Source: Plantago major
Taxonomy: Eukaryota > Streptophyta > Magnoliopsida > Lamiales > Plantaginaceae
NCBI GenBank assembly: GCA_026545765.1
Contig: CM048839.1
Location: 18,352,566 to 18,416,565, forward strand
DNA length: 64,000 bases
Reading direction: 5' to 3'
The notes under the pieces were generated by a model. The model saw nothing but the letters and a program-made list of their open reading frames with translations, was not told where the DNA came from and did no database searches. A program made the translations under genes and the position numbers. Shown here piece after piece: positions 1 through 11,490 of this stretch (position 1 is the stretch's first letter; each line of letters starts with the position of its first letter).

Positions 1-22
1 TTTGCTGTAATTTGTTGCATCA

Positions 23-2447
23 ATGGCGAACAAGCCTCAGATCCGGACCAACACCTCAGCTCTTATAGCTATGATCGCGGATGAGGTAACACTTCGTTCA
101 AATTCTCTCCTTTCACTGTGTTCGTATCAATTTCATTATCAATTTATTGTGCTTTCAGATATAGCTTTTTGCCAAGAAATATGATTATATATAGTTAGAT
201 TGATAGATATCCTTGAGTTTCACTGTGATATTGCTGTATTCAGCTAACTATAGTTCCTCTTGACTTAAAAATTGGTTAGAACTTACAAGACTTGAGCTTT
301 GTTGCTGATGTGAGACGTATGATGAGGATATGAACTCCTTGGTGTTCCATAAGGTTAAGATAAAATCAAGAGAAAACAAACATGTACTGCAGTATCAAGC
401 TATCATTCCTGTCATACATGTAGAAGACTCTATTAAACTATATGCTTTACGAGCATACCAAGAGGTCCGTGCGTTAATAAAGCTATGTACATGCGTAAGG
501 AATGGTTTAATTTTGTGTATTGTGTGATAAGATCAGTACAGGGTATTGTGCAGTTGAGCGATTGTGATTCTACCCTCTGATTTGAGGAACTTTCTCTGTT
601 CTTTTGTTAATTGTGTTGATAACTTGATAACAAGGTGACATTTGTTTATCTACGTTATAAATTCACTCCTATGTTTTTAGTCTTTATAATTTTCTTGCAG
701 TCATTGATCTTTCATTCTGTCTCATGGTAAAGTTAGTTGATGATGCACTTGTCCATGTGTAGGATACTATCACGGGGTTTCTGTTGGCTGGAGTTGGTAA
801 TGTTGATTTGAGGAGGAAAACAAATTACCTCATCGTCGATTCAAGTATGCTTTTCATCTGCGCCTTAATTAACATTTTTATCACGAAGATACTTATTGGA
901 TGTTTTGCCTGTTTCATATCCAAATCGTCCTTGTTTTTTATACTAGAATTGTTATTAATATTCCAATTGATATGCAAATCAAGGTACATACAATAAAAAG
1001 TTTTGGTAAAGGTGCCTGCTTGCTTCCACAACCTGATAATCATATCTTGAGATTTCTTTTCTTGCTATCAACTCTTGCCTCTGGCTTCCACAACCTGATA
1101 ATTATCACTTGATGTTTGGTTTTCCTACTCTAGTTCTCATCTATATAGCTGCTTGTGTGCATCGTGGCTTTTTGAGAACTTTCAGGTCTTGGGCCTACAG
1201 TTATCATTTCTCTTTTTTATTTTTCATAAAAGCTTGTGCGTTGTTAGTTGTCAGTTGGATGCTTGACCATCGAATTGCCTATTTTATTTCAAGGGCATAT
1301 GCATATCATTATTTTATCTATATAAAATATATAACTCAAGATGTGATAGTAATTTACCTGCAAGTCTATTGGTAACTGTCATCACTATTCAGTGTATATA
1401 ATTCATGCTCATTAGTTATCTACTTCTCGAACAACACCTTCTTGTCTTGATTCAGTTCCATTGTATTAAGCCCATCAGATCCAGTCAATAGATATGTCCT
1501 ACATACAGTAAGGATCTAGTTCGAGTAACCTCTTTTGAGACTGATCAATCTTAAGAGTAGTATAGCTTACTCCTCTCTACCTAATAGAAAACTAGATCAT
1601 TCACTGTGTTTTGCTCTCATATCCTGACTGGTTGATGGTACTTTTCACTTTGAATCTGTATAACAGGCAACTAACGCCACTATATACTCAATCGTTCTTA
1701 TTTGTTTTTTTTTTTTTTTTTTTTTTTTGGTAAAAACAAAATATACTTGTTCTGATTAATGATTTTCCCTCAATTCGCTCAATGAGTTTGTTGGCGTGCT
1801 CGTTTTTGACTAATTCAGTATTTGTGCTTTGGTCTAGAAACAACGGTGAAGCAGATTGAGGATGCATTCAAAGACTTCACATCAAGAGAAGACATTGCAA
1901 TAGTGTTGATAAGCCAATATGTAAGTCCTAGCTTTCCCTCTAATTCTCGTATTTTTATATACAATTCAGTCTATGCCTCAAATGAAAGCTCAAAATTGAT
2001 ATATACTTGCATATGGTGCAGATGAAAATTTTAGTTGTGTTAGTCTACAATTCTGGAACTAATTGTTCCGTATATCCAGAACAAGTTCTGTGATCACATT
2101 TGTGTAAACTTGTGCTGTTATAAATTTTAAAAAATGCACGACTATGTGGACAAAGTTTCCTACAAGTCATGACAGGACAGTTCCAGGTTTTTCCTTTTCA
2201 AATAGGATTATGCAGACACAATTTGAGTGGGCTTGAATACAATATTTTTTTGTATTGACAACTTGTGTTATCTATAATTCAGGTTGCAAATATGATAAGG
2301 TTTTTGGTCGACAGCTACAACAAACCAATTCCCGCTATCTTGGAGATCCCGTCTAAGGACCACCCTTATGATCCTGCCCATGACTCCGTTCTGTCTAGGG
2401 TCAAGTATCTTTTCTCTTCAGAGTCAGTTGCATCTGAAAGGCGTTAA
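23..2447 (+). CDS. VHA-F: V-type H+-ATPase subunit F, four coding exons
   Basis: Subunit F belongs to the peripheral V1 sector, in the central rotor stalk that couples ATP hydrolysis to proton pumping at the vacuole and trans-Golgi membranes. Coding exons are 23-85, 763-844, 1838-1920 and 2283-2447, all with GT...AG junctions. They join in frame to 393 nt, 130 residues plus stop, the usual length for plant subunit F. The protein starts [10 protein letters not shown] and contains [20 protein letters not shown], then a segment with [19 protein letters not shown], then [16 protein letters not shown] and [14 protein letters not shown], and ends SESVASERR. These are hallmark stretches of the eukaryotic subunit. 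The ATG at 23 follows only 22 bases of visible 5' sequence, so the promoter lies outside the window. No disruption is seen. This is the only intact host gene in the window. Confidence 0.96.
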
Positions 2448-3044
2448 ATTATTGGCATCGAGAGTTGTATGGCTGCCTTTGCAGCAATCTGCATTAAGAT
2501 GCCTTTTTCCCATGTGTGTATTTATTCTTTTCCGAGAACTATCATCTTTTGGCTTATTATTAGCATCTGCAAGGCTATGCATCTTCAATAAGTGTTTATC
2601 ACTTGTAATGTATACATTTGGCTTATAGAGAACTCGGAATAGTAAAAAGCTTGTGTTTTGTCCATAATAGTAGTATTTGTGCATGAACAAAAGAGTCGGG
2701 GCAGGGCATGCTTTGATAATTGCTGCTATAATGGTACACGTTTATTATAAACACTTTTTTCCTTTCACCAGGCTGCCATGTTCTGTTGTTGATTTTCATC
2801 ATTTACTGTATCGAATTATATTTGATCTCCTGCACGAATCGTACAAAAGATAATAAATTCATAACCTGTTGTTCTGTCTACCGGATAGGTAAGCTGCCTA
2901 CCAAACAGCTGTGTGCATCTGAAACAGGTTCATAACCTGTTGTTCTGTCGTTCTGATTTTAAAAGTAAAGATGAAAGAAAAGAGCAGGACCAGATTCACT
3001 ACATCCTGGACTTGGAGGATAAAGCTTCAAATCAAGCTCAAAAC
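2448..3044. other. 3' UTR of VHA-F and downstream spacer
   Basis: The 3' UTR of the ATPase gene begins here; I cannot fix its poly(A) site. A 21-base segment beginning ttcataacctgttg occurs twice, at about 2859 and 2930. No other coding signal is seen. Confidence 0.5.
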
Positions 3045-3310
3045 CAGGGGCGGTGCCGTGTGTAAGAAGGGTGAGGCTTGTTTATAAAAAAAAAATTATA
3101 TGTATTTTTTAGAAAATTTTGAACGTAGTCCTACCCATTTTTTGTTAAATTATACTATAAACAGGATGATTTCAATAAGATTAGGTTATTTTATTCATAA
3201 ATTTGTTAAAAATTTATCCTCGCAAAATAAAAAAATTGTCAGTTTTTATATTTACTGAAGAAAAAAATTAATTTAACCCCACGTACGACGAGATCCTGGC
3301 TTCGCCCCTG
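3045..3310. mobile_element. Short non-autonomous hAT-type element (MITE)
   Basis: The 266-bp element begins CAGGGGCGGTGCC and ends GGCTTCGCCCCTG, so its ends are imperfect inverted repeats of the CAGGGGCG type common in plant hAT elements. It is flanked by 8-bp near-duplications, ctcaaaac (3037-3044) and gtcaaaac (3311-3318), matching at 7 of 8 positions. The interior is AT-rich and non-coding. The 8-bp target duplication is the hAT signature. Confidence 0.85.
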
Positions 3311-4296
3311 GTCAAAACTATGGGGGAAATTAACAAAGCACAATGCAGTATTTGTGAGGCCAAATTAAGATAGTGGTGAAAGTGAAGTTCCATTATACTC
3401 CCGAGATTATTTTTGTAAAGAAAGTAAAGCTCCACACACAGGCAGGCTGAAAGGTAGGTCATATGGTTCAAAAATTAGAGCGAAAGCATGATCGACTAAA
3501 CACCTGAGAAAGCATTAATTACTTGCACTATTCTAAATAATTCTCTACATTTTGACTTTCATTAGTCAACTATCTTCAACTTTTACTACGAATTATTTTT
3601 AATTTAATAAAAACATATAATGAAAATTTAAGAATTAAATTTTAAATACGTAATTTTATTAAATTATCAACAATTATAGTTTAAGAGTAATTTGTGTTTG
3701 AAGTCGAAGACAATTGACCGGTTAAGCTAAAATGAAAATAGTTCTTTAGAATTGTGGGAGTAAGTGATAAAATGATTGGCATGGTTCATGATCTTACAGG
3801 GGTTGTTAAAATAATTTATGTTATGTGGACACTTAGACGCATTATTCATCGAGTGGCATTGATAAATCAATACAACCAATGGCATGACACACCAACTTTG
3901 GAATAACACATCCAAGTGAAACCGCAAGCTTAGCGAAAATTCTAAAACCTTTTCAATTTCAAGTATGACTACACTCCTAATATTACAGGTTGCACAAATC
4001 TTAGAGTTGTGTAGAGTTTTGTTAAGTTAAATTATATCGATATGTAATGTATATGTAAACTAGACTTTAATTATAAAAAAAAAAAATCAATGTGTCTTCT
4101 TCATTTTAATTCTAAGCCTTAACGCAACTCCAACGAAATCAATTCATTATTAATAAAAACTCAATTTGTCTTTTTTAATTAACTTGAAAGCCCAAAAACA
4201 ACTCCAACATAATCAATTCATCATTAAAAAAAACAACGATAACCTATATTTCTACTCCATCTTTAATTAAATTGAAACACATCAATCCGCACTAAT
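3311..4296. other. AT-rich intergenic DNA with a short repeat family
   Basis: No gene is seen. Two copies of a degenerate unit (aactccaac..aatcaattcat.attaa) lie at about 4126-4160 and 4200-4235. A third lies beyond the next transposon, at about 6012-6050, so that transposon landed inside a small repeat array. Confidence 0.6.
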
Positions 4297-5994
4297 TAGT
4301 CCTGGAAATGGTTGGTTGATAACCATAACCGGTCAATAACCATCAGCTTTTCCTGAACGGTTATTAACCATAACCGTAACCGTCGGTTGCAACCATAACA
4401 GGTCCGGTTTTCAGTTACAGTTAAAAACAGTAATCGTGTTTTTTTTTATTTTTAAACTTAACTATTCTGTTTTTCGAGCACAAAATTTTGAAATTAGTAC
4501 GAAAAAGAAAATGGGCAGAAATTGAATTCGAATTTAAAAGTCCATTCAAATTAAACAAGCCGATCAACTAAGTTTGTTATCTACCCGATTGTACTCATAA
4601 TTCTAGATTTAAAAAAAACATTATAGCTAACGTGATTAGATATCGATTGAAGAATAGAATAGATGCATTAAACCGGAGAATATAATAGAATTGAACATTC
4701 TTCATGAGAATGTTGAAACTTAAACCAAAAAAGAATATAACAGACTACGGCATTTATCGAAAATGACGAATAACATACGGCTATACATATTAAACAGATT
4801 TAATTCCACAAGAAATAGGAAATCTAATCAATCTGCAAGAAATTTCACTGTCTTCCAACAGTTTTAGTGGCTCCATCGCAGTTTCTCTATTTAATATCTC
4901 AACATTAATACATCTTGAGATTTCTAGTAATCATCTAGTAGGTGAACTTCCAACTGATCTGGGCCTGGGACTACCCAATCTTGAAGTGATCAATCTTTCT
5001 CAAAACAACTTAAGCTTTTCATCCCCAGAGCTGAGCTTCATAACTTCATTGACAAATTGCAGAAATTTGAGACGCGTAGTCTTAGGCATAAATCCATTAA
5101 ATGGTGTATAAACTTTTCTGAATTCAAACTGTGAGTTGGGGAGTGAATCTGAAATTGAAGAAGAATTTCTGCCCAGATACAATTCAATTCACCAGTAAAG
5201 CTTATTGCGTCAGATACAATTCAATTCACCAGTAAAGCTTTCTGCAAGACTGCAACGGCAGGGCACATCAAGAACACATTTATAATTTCTAAACTCATCA
5301 AAAACTGCAGCCTTAAGTTTTACATTTAAAAATCACTGTCGAAATATGGATGAGCCAAAGCAGCCTTCGCACTAACTCTACACTGATATATCTCAATCAA
5401 ACATAAAACCCACCGGAACAAACAGATCGGAAATATAGTAAACTATACAAATACCCGAATTGAGTAAACTATACAAACAGATCGGACGAGAAAAATCTAA
5501 TCAAGTCCGCATTGAGTATAGAATTCACGAAATCAAGACGAAATTTCAAGTCCAAAACGAAATCAAGAACGAAAGATAAGGCAATTTCTACAAACCTCTT
5601 CTAATTGAGTATGAAATTAACGACGAGATCTGGGATCGAAATTCATGGCCGGCACGACAGAGAAGCAGAGAGCCAGAGACGAAGGCGGAGTTGCAAATGA
5701 GAAAGAGCTGTGGCAAGTGAGACGAAGGCGAGTTGCAGAGTCTCTGAGTCCGTGAGTAGTGACTCGTGAGCTGTGAGATACTGAGATTGGAGAACAGGAG
5801 AAGAGATGAAATGATTTTGAAAAAAGCCCTATCAATAACCTAAACCATGGTTATTTCCGGTTTTATGATCGAACCGGAACCGGTCAGTAAATTTTTCGGT
5901 TCCGATTATTGTTATTATTTATTTGGTTATGATCATGGTTATAACTGAAATTGGAATAATGGTTATGGTTATTAACCAACCAGTTCCAGGGCTA
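4297..5994. mobile_element. 1.7-kb non-autonomous hAT-like element carrying host gene sequence
   Basis: Ends are inverted: the left end reads TAGTCCTGGAAATGGTTGGTT and the reverse complement of the right end reads TAGCCCTGGAACTGGTTGGTT. Flanks are gcactaat (4289-4296) and gcactcat (5995-6002), an 8-bp duplication with one mismatch. Subterminal regions are dense in GGTTATGGTTATTAACC-like palindromes and ACCGGAACCGG motifs on both sides. No transposase is recognisable. The interior holds an LRR gene fragment (separate entry) and a 30-bp direct repeat beginning cagatacaattcaattcacc at about 5173 and 5210. Structure and TSD support hAT; the captured fragment makes it a Pack-type element. Confidence 0.8.
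4794..5111 (+). pseudogene. Captured fragment of an LRR receptor-like kinase ectodomain
   Basis: One frame stays open for about 105 codons, to TAA at 5109-5111. It reads as consecutive leucine-rich repeats: IPQEIGNLINLQEISLSSNS, FSGSIAVSLFNISTLIHLEI, SSNHLVGELPTDLGLGLPNL, EVINLSQNNLSF and ELSFITSLTNCRNLRRVVLG. The LxxLxxNxLxGxLP spacing and the phrase FITSLTNCRNLR are typical of plant LRR receptor-like kinases of the EFR/Xa21 type. There is no signal peptide, transmembrane segment or kinase domain, and no start codon. It lies wholly inside the hAT-like element, so it is read as a transduplicated piece rather than a resident gene. Confidence 0.82.
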
Positions 5995-7147
5995 GCACTC
6001 ATTCTAACCTAATTTAACTCCAAATAAAACAATTCATTATTAAAAACAGCAATAGCACTTACCTTAATATACATTTTCTATTATTTGTAACTAAATACCA
6101 CAATAACATGTGTAGCGTGTTCTCACGATTGACTATATTTCATGCGACTAAAACCATCAATCTTAATAGTCGAGACATTTAATTGTCCCACACATCTTAT
6201 CAATCCAATACGTACGTGTGCATACAAGTTTTCAAAGAAAAACCCCATCAATTAGTTCAGTGTTTGTCATTAGAATTAAAACTCAACTCAAGTTGTACTG
6301 AGTAGATGAATATAAACACAACTCGAGTTGAAATCTAAAATGTTGTGTTTTGTAGAATTAAATTGTGATTTTGGAATTCAAGTAAATTTGAGCTTTGTAG
6401 TTGATGAAAACTAACTTCGAGAAAAAAAATTTTAAGAATATCACTATCACAATTATATTACATCAATTTAACTAAGTTATTCATAGCAATCACATAATTA
6501 CTACTCAATGCATCGCAATAATATGCACTAGACCACAAATTCGCAATCGACGGAAATTGAATGCGTAACTATCCTGAGCATATTGGACAAATACGAAAAT
6601 TCCGCAAAATTATTAGGGAAAGGCCTCGAGGTGAGAATGTTATATAGTCTTCTCTTCCTTTACAGTTAGCTTGATTGATCAATTCTTGTTTATTGCCTAG
6701 CATTGATTCTTTGTACAGCTTATATTCTGTAAAAACAAAGCTGAACTATTACGAGCTAGCTCTTCATTTTATTAGGGCCAAAGGAAATTGAATAACCGAA
6801 AACGAAAGGATCGAGTGATATTGATTTGCTAGTTGTAGTGACTATTGTGTCTATGGCTCCATCTAATGTCGTAGTGTCTAATCTTCTGGAAAGAAGTAAA
6901 TACAAACTAAAAGGACCTAAAATGAAATAACAGAAATTAATTGTAGATTCAAAAGGATTGAAAAGAAGTAATATAAACTAAAAGGACCTAAAATGAAATA
7001 ACAGAAAGTAATTAAAGATTATGTTAAAACCATGGAATGACAGAAGGCAACCATTTGGGTTTTGTTTCATCATCAGTTCATCACAATCTGCGATTTGGGG
7101 AAAAATAACTGCCCATCTCCAGGTAATTCCCAATCTCCATTTACTTT
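5995..7147. other. Intergenic DNA, no gene recognised
   Basis: AT-rich sequence without coding signal. A roughly 70-bp segment containing aaactaaaaggacctaaaatgaaataacag occurs twice in tandem, at about 6900-6930 and 6970-7005. Confidence 0.5.
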
Positions 7148-7366
7148 GCAATCGGTTGATCCATTTATGGTTGGTATGAATCTCGATTTCTCCCTAATCA
7201 ATGCAATCGGTTTATCTATTTATGGTAAATTCCTGGTATGAAACTCGATTTCTACCTAATCAATGCAATCGGTTAATCTATTTATGGTTAATTCCTGGAA
7301 TGAAACTCGATTTCTACCTAATCAATGCAATCGGTTAATCTATTTATAGTTAATTCCTGGTGTGAA
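7148..7366. repeat. Four-copy tandem repeat, about 62-bp period
   Basis: The phrase gcaatcggtt recurs at 7148, 7203, 7265 and 7327, each time followed by atctatttatgg-like sequence and tcctgg.atgaa.ctcgatttct. Spacing is 55, 62 and 62 bp. Copies are close but not identical. No function is evident. Confidence 0.85.
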
Positions 7367-7803
7367 TCTGTTAATACTTATTGATAATTTCTGTATTAAT
7401 CTGTTGATTATAGATAATCTTCTATCAATCACTATTTATGGTTAATTTCTTAATCACGCATTACTATTGCTATTAGATTTTTGAACTGTCTAGCTATTAA
7501 CTCCGTAGAACAATGGTACGTTTGACATGAGAGATACGTGACATGCTTTGAAACAATAGAATAATGAATAGAGTAATGACAAGTAACATTAACTCCGTAC
7601 AATAATGGTACATGGTTTGACATAACAGATACATGGGGAAATCAGGTACCATTAACCAACAGAAATCCAAGAGCAGCCAGGTTTTTCAGGACAACTGCAA
7701 GTTTTGCAAACAACTCATCGAGGGGCTATGAAAACTACTTGAGCACCAGAGGGCCTGCAGGCTAGCCTGCACAGGGCACAGGAGCAGCAGCAGTAAAACA
7801 TAA

Positions 7804-8771
7804 AGTTGAGCAGTATATCTTCCATTTGTGCTGTTCTATGGGGAAAGACTATACAGTTGAGTAGTATATCTTGCATTTGTGCTGTTCTATGGGGAAAGAC
7901 TATAAAGTTGAGTAGTATATCTTGCATTTGTGCTGTTCTATGGGGAAAGACTATAAAGTTGAGTAGTCTATCTTGCGCAGTTGTGCTGTTCTATGGGGAA
8001 AGACTATAAAGTTGAGTAGTATATCTTGCATTTGTGCTGTTCTATGGGGAAAGACTATAAAGTTGAGTAGTATATCTTGCATTTGTGCTGTTCTATGGGG
8101 AAAGACTATAAAGTTGAGTAGTCTATCTTGCGCAGTTGTGCTGTTCTATGGGGAAAGACTATAAAGTTGAGTAGTATATCTTGCATTTGTGCTGTTCTAT
8201 GGGGAAAGAATATAAAGTTGAGTAGTATATCTTGCATTTGTGCTGTTCTATGGGGAAAGATTATAAAGTTGAGTAGTCTATCTTGCGCAGTTGTGCTGTT
8301 CTATGGGGAAAGACTATAAAGTTGAGTAGTATATCTTGCATTTGTGCTGTTCTATGGGGAAAGACTATAAAGTTGAGTAGTGTATCTTGCATTTGTGCTA
8401 CATAAAGTTGAGTAGTATATCTTGCATTTGTGCTGTTCTATGGGGAAAGATTATAAAGTTTATTGTATCTTGCATTTGTACTACATAAAGTTGAGTAGTG
8501 CATCTTGCGCATTTGTGCTGTTCTATCGGGAAAGACCATTAAGTTGAGTAGTGCATCTTGCGCATTTGTGCTGTTCTATCGGGAAAGACCATTAAGTTGA
8601 GTATTATATCTTGCATCTGTGCTACATAAAGTTGAGTAGTATATCTTGTGCAGTTGTGCTGTTCTGTGGGGAAAGACTATAAAGTCGTAGTATATCTTGC
8701 ATTTGTGCTGTTCTATGGGCAAAGACTATAAAGTTGAGTAGTGTACCTTGCATTTGTGCTGTTCTATGGGA
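7804..8771. repeat. 51-bp minisatellite with a 155-bp higher-order unit
   Basis: The monomer contains agttgagtagtatatcttgc, then atttgtgctgttctatgggg and aaagactataa. Starts at 7804, 7855, 7906 and 7957 give a 51-bp period. Every third monomer is a 53-bp variant in which cttgcattt is replaced by cttgcgcagtt, so the array repeats as 51+51+53 = 155 bp for about three rounds. After about 8390 the array becomes irregular, with shortened monomers (a junction reading gtgctacataaagttg) and cgggaaagaccatt variants. There are about 18-19 monomers in total. Open frames across it on both strands arise because 51 is divisible by three; no start or protein family is recognisable. Confidence 0.95.
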
Positions 8772-8823
8772 TAATGCTTTTATTTTCACAAAATTCTTTC
8801 ATCTTTTCAGAACCAACAAAAAT

Positions 8824-8980
8824 CTTTTCCCGTACTACGCCCCCCTGATCAGAAATAGTACATAAAGGCCCTTATAAGTCCTACATATAAACATAAAAGT
8901 AGCTTTTCCCGCACTATGCCCCCTGATCAGAAATAGTAAATAAAGGCCCCTTATAAGTCCTACGTATAAACATAAAAGTA
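8824..8980. repeat. Two-copy tandem repeat, 79 bp
   Basis: Copies begin with cttttcccg at 8824 and 8903 and share cccctgatcagaaatagta and ataaaggcc..ttataagtcc. A few substitutions separate them. The sequence is non-coding. Confidence 0.85.
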
Positions 8981-9129
8981 GTAGGGCACAATTAAACTAT
9001 TTTTTTCGAAATCATTGATGAGGTAGATTACCTTTGTTTAGCATGTCCAATTCTAACACGCGTGTATGTATATTCCGTAGTATTTGTCAACGTTTGGCCT
9101 ATACTTCTATTTTTTTGTTTGGACTTCGC

Positions 9130-10310
9130 TCCAGCACAGTGCGTCTTTCTGGAAAATCAAGAAAATGAAAATCATTAAAATAATCAAATCGTTCATATTA
9201 GAAAAAGTATTGGGTTTTTATTCACACAAACATATTTCGTACAAACACAAACTTTGGAAAAACAATGTATTTAAAAAAAATCTTTTTCGCAGACCTGCAA
9301 ACCACAAAAAAGTGCATTTGTTCCTTTCTCTGCATATGACCCTAACTCAAAAGCACACCTAAAAGGGGAAAAAACTAAACATAGTAACAAAGGAGGAAAA
9401 AAGCCATGAACATCAAATCGTTCACAGGTGATCTAGACAGCAAGCAAAGCATTCAGATCAATGAATTTTATCAAGAAAACGAAATTCATAAAAACAATCA
9501 AATCGTTCACACCATTGGAGCTTAGAAAAAGTAATGGATTTTTTATTCACACAAACATTTTCCTACAGAAACATAAACTTTGGGGAAAGCACTGTTAAAA
9601 AAAAAAGACTTCGGACGAACCTCCAACCCCCCAATTAAGTGCATATTTCCCTTCCGCTGCAAGCATGTGACCCTAAAGCATTCAGCACAGTGAAATTCAT
9701 TGAGAATCAACAAAACGAAAAATCATAAAAACAATAAAATCGTTCACATTAATAAGGCTTAGAAAAATAATTGATTTTTTTATTCAAACACAAACATTTC
9801 CTACAAAACTTAGACTTTGAGAAAAAAAGCCGAAATTTGACAACCTCCCGAACATCACAAAATCATTCACAGTGATCTTAGACGGAAAGGAAAGCATTCA
9901 GAAGTCAGAACAATGAATTTCATTAAGATTCAAGAAAACGAAAATCATAAAACAATCAAATCGTTCACATCATTGAAAAAAATCCCTAAAGAACATAAAG
10001 TTTGGGAAAAACACCATTTAAAAAAAAGATTCTTCACAAACATCCAAACCACAAAAAAGTGCATATTTTCCTTTCTATGCATATGACCCTAACTCAAAAT
10101 CATACCTTTTGAACATAGCAACAAAGAAGGAAAAAAGCAATGAACTGTGATAACCTCCAAAACATCAAATCGTTCATCGGAGATCTAGACGAAAAGGAAA
10201 GCATTCAGAAGAATGAATTTCATCAAGAATCAAGAAAACGAAATTCATAAAAACAATCAAATCGTTCACATCATTGAATTCATCAAATATCAAGAAAACG
10301 AAAACATAGG
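9130..10310. repeat. Degenerate direct-repeat cluster (about 250-300 bp spacing)
   Basis: A module of the form tcaagaaaacgaaa.tcataa, then aacaatcaaatcgttcaca, recurs at about 9150, 9470, 9695, 9925, 10225 and partly 10280. It is often followed by tttattcacacaaacat, acataaactttgg and gtgcata..tcctt. Copies are diverged and of unequal length. No coding potential is convincing. The adjacent 10311-10640 looks like the reverse complement of a transcript leader (ACAACACAACACAACAC repeat), but I cannot name a gene. Confidence 0.65.
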
Positions 10311-10870
10311 ACAGAATCACATAAAAGGCATATATATGAAATAATCCAATCAATATTAGACCTGTTGAATATATACGTCGACTGGATTCCAATGCCAGAT
10401 CTGAGCACATGACCACCAGATCTGAGGGTCTATGTCGATGGTCTATCAGATCTCGTTGAATTAAAGGTAGAGATCATTGTCAGAATAGAAGAGTGTTTTT
10501 GTTTTATTTGAATAGAGGTAAACAGATAGGTTTGTGGGTAGACAGAGGATTCTGGAGATAGAGGGAGATGCTTTTCTGAAACATAACTTCTTTTGTTGCG
10601 TTGTGTTGTGTTGTGTTGTGTCTGAAGCCTCTGCACATACGGTTGATAACGCTCTAATCGGGACTTAATATGGAGCCCATTCTTTAGTATTGGGCTTAAA
10701 CACCGCCCTATTTTATGATACTAGAATTTGGTTTTTTAGTTTGGGCTAAGGTACAAGAGTCGTGTTGTTTGGCATGGGTTTCTGCGTTGGGCCTCAGGAG
10801 TAGTTAAAATTCGTTTCTTATTAGTTTTTCTTTTTTTTTTAAGTCTTTGGTTGGTTAAGTATTTTAATGG

Positions 10871-10874
<4 letters not shown>

Positions 10875-10931
<57 letters not shown>
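10875..10931. repeat. (TA)n microsatellite
   Basis: An almost uninterrupted TA dinucleotide tract. It lies just beyond the degraded Helitron remnant when read on the minus strand. Confidence 0.95.
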
Positions 10932-10936
<5 letters not shown>

Positions 10937-11289
10937 TATTTATATTTTTCAAATGTTACTATTTTATGAAAAATAGAATTTTTTTTAATGATATAACAAT
11001 ATAATTGCTTTGATTTAATGCTATATTTTGATGAATAGAATTCGCGTGTGAAGCGGCGTATTCCGGTCTTGTTCTATGGTTTGCGAAGTTATACCTATTT
11101 GAGTGCAGTTCTATTGATATCTATTTAAACTTATGATTAATTGTGAAAGTTTATTAATGTTATAAAAGTGTATAGAAGTTACAGAAGAAAGGAATAAAAA
11201 TTCGAAAACGTATCATTCTCAATCGCAACCAAAACGTTAATGCTTATATTACCTAATATGATGTTTGATTCTGTAAGATCTATGTGTAA

Positions 11290-11490
11290 ACAATATTTCT
11301 TGTCTTCATGTAGTCATCGGAGTCTACTGTAGGCGACCTAATCAATACCCTAATTGCAGATGATCTTCGTGCTCTTGACAACGCAACATACAACTGTCCA
11401 TGGGAGAAGAATGGCTATGGCAAATGGATCCCAACATTTTCTAGTGTTTGTCCATGTGCCTTGTTTATCGTCATTGCAAAGCATAACATG
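11290..11490 (-). pseudogene. C-terminal scrap of a Helitron (PIF1-like) helicase
   Basis: On the minus strand one frame reads FAMTINKAHGQTLENVGIHL, then an in-frame TAG, then FFSHGQLYVALSRARRS and a tail ending KTRNIVYT. The pattern TINKxxGQTLxxVGIxLPxxxFSHGQLYVALSR is the last conserved block of the PIF1-family helicase in plant Helitron RepHel proteins. The stop codon and the loss of everything upstream show decay. Further along the minus strand (lower coordinates) I looked for the Helitron 3' hairpin and CTRR end and found only a GC-rich degenerate candidate at about 11045-11075. Confidence 0.85.

Noticed and set aside
825-1375. ORFs within VHA-F introns
   Set aside because: They lie in introns between well-supported exons and encode hydrophobic AT-rich translations without homology.
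7715-8319. Series of 63-70 codon ORFs in the minisatellite
   Set aside because: They repeat every 155 bp and stay open only because the monomer length is divisible by three; no family or initiation context is seen.
7804-8771. CRISPR-like array of regular repeats
   Set aside because: The units are contiguous near-identical monomers with no unique spacers, in a plant nuclear context. It is a minisatellite.
11045-11075. Helitron 3' hairpin and CTRR terminus
   Set aside because: Only a GC-rich degenerate candidate; no clean stem or CTRR end could be shown.
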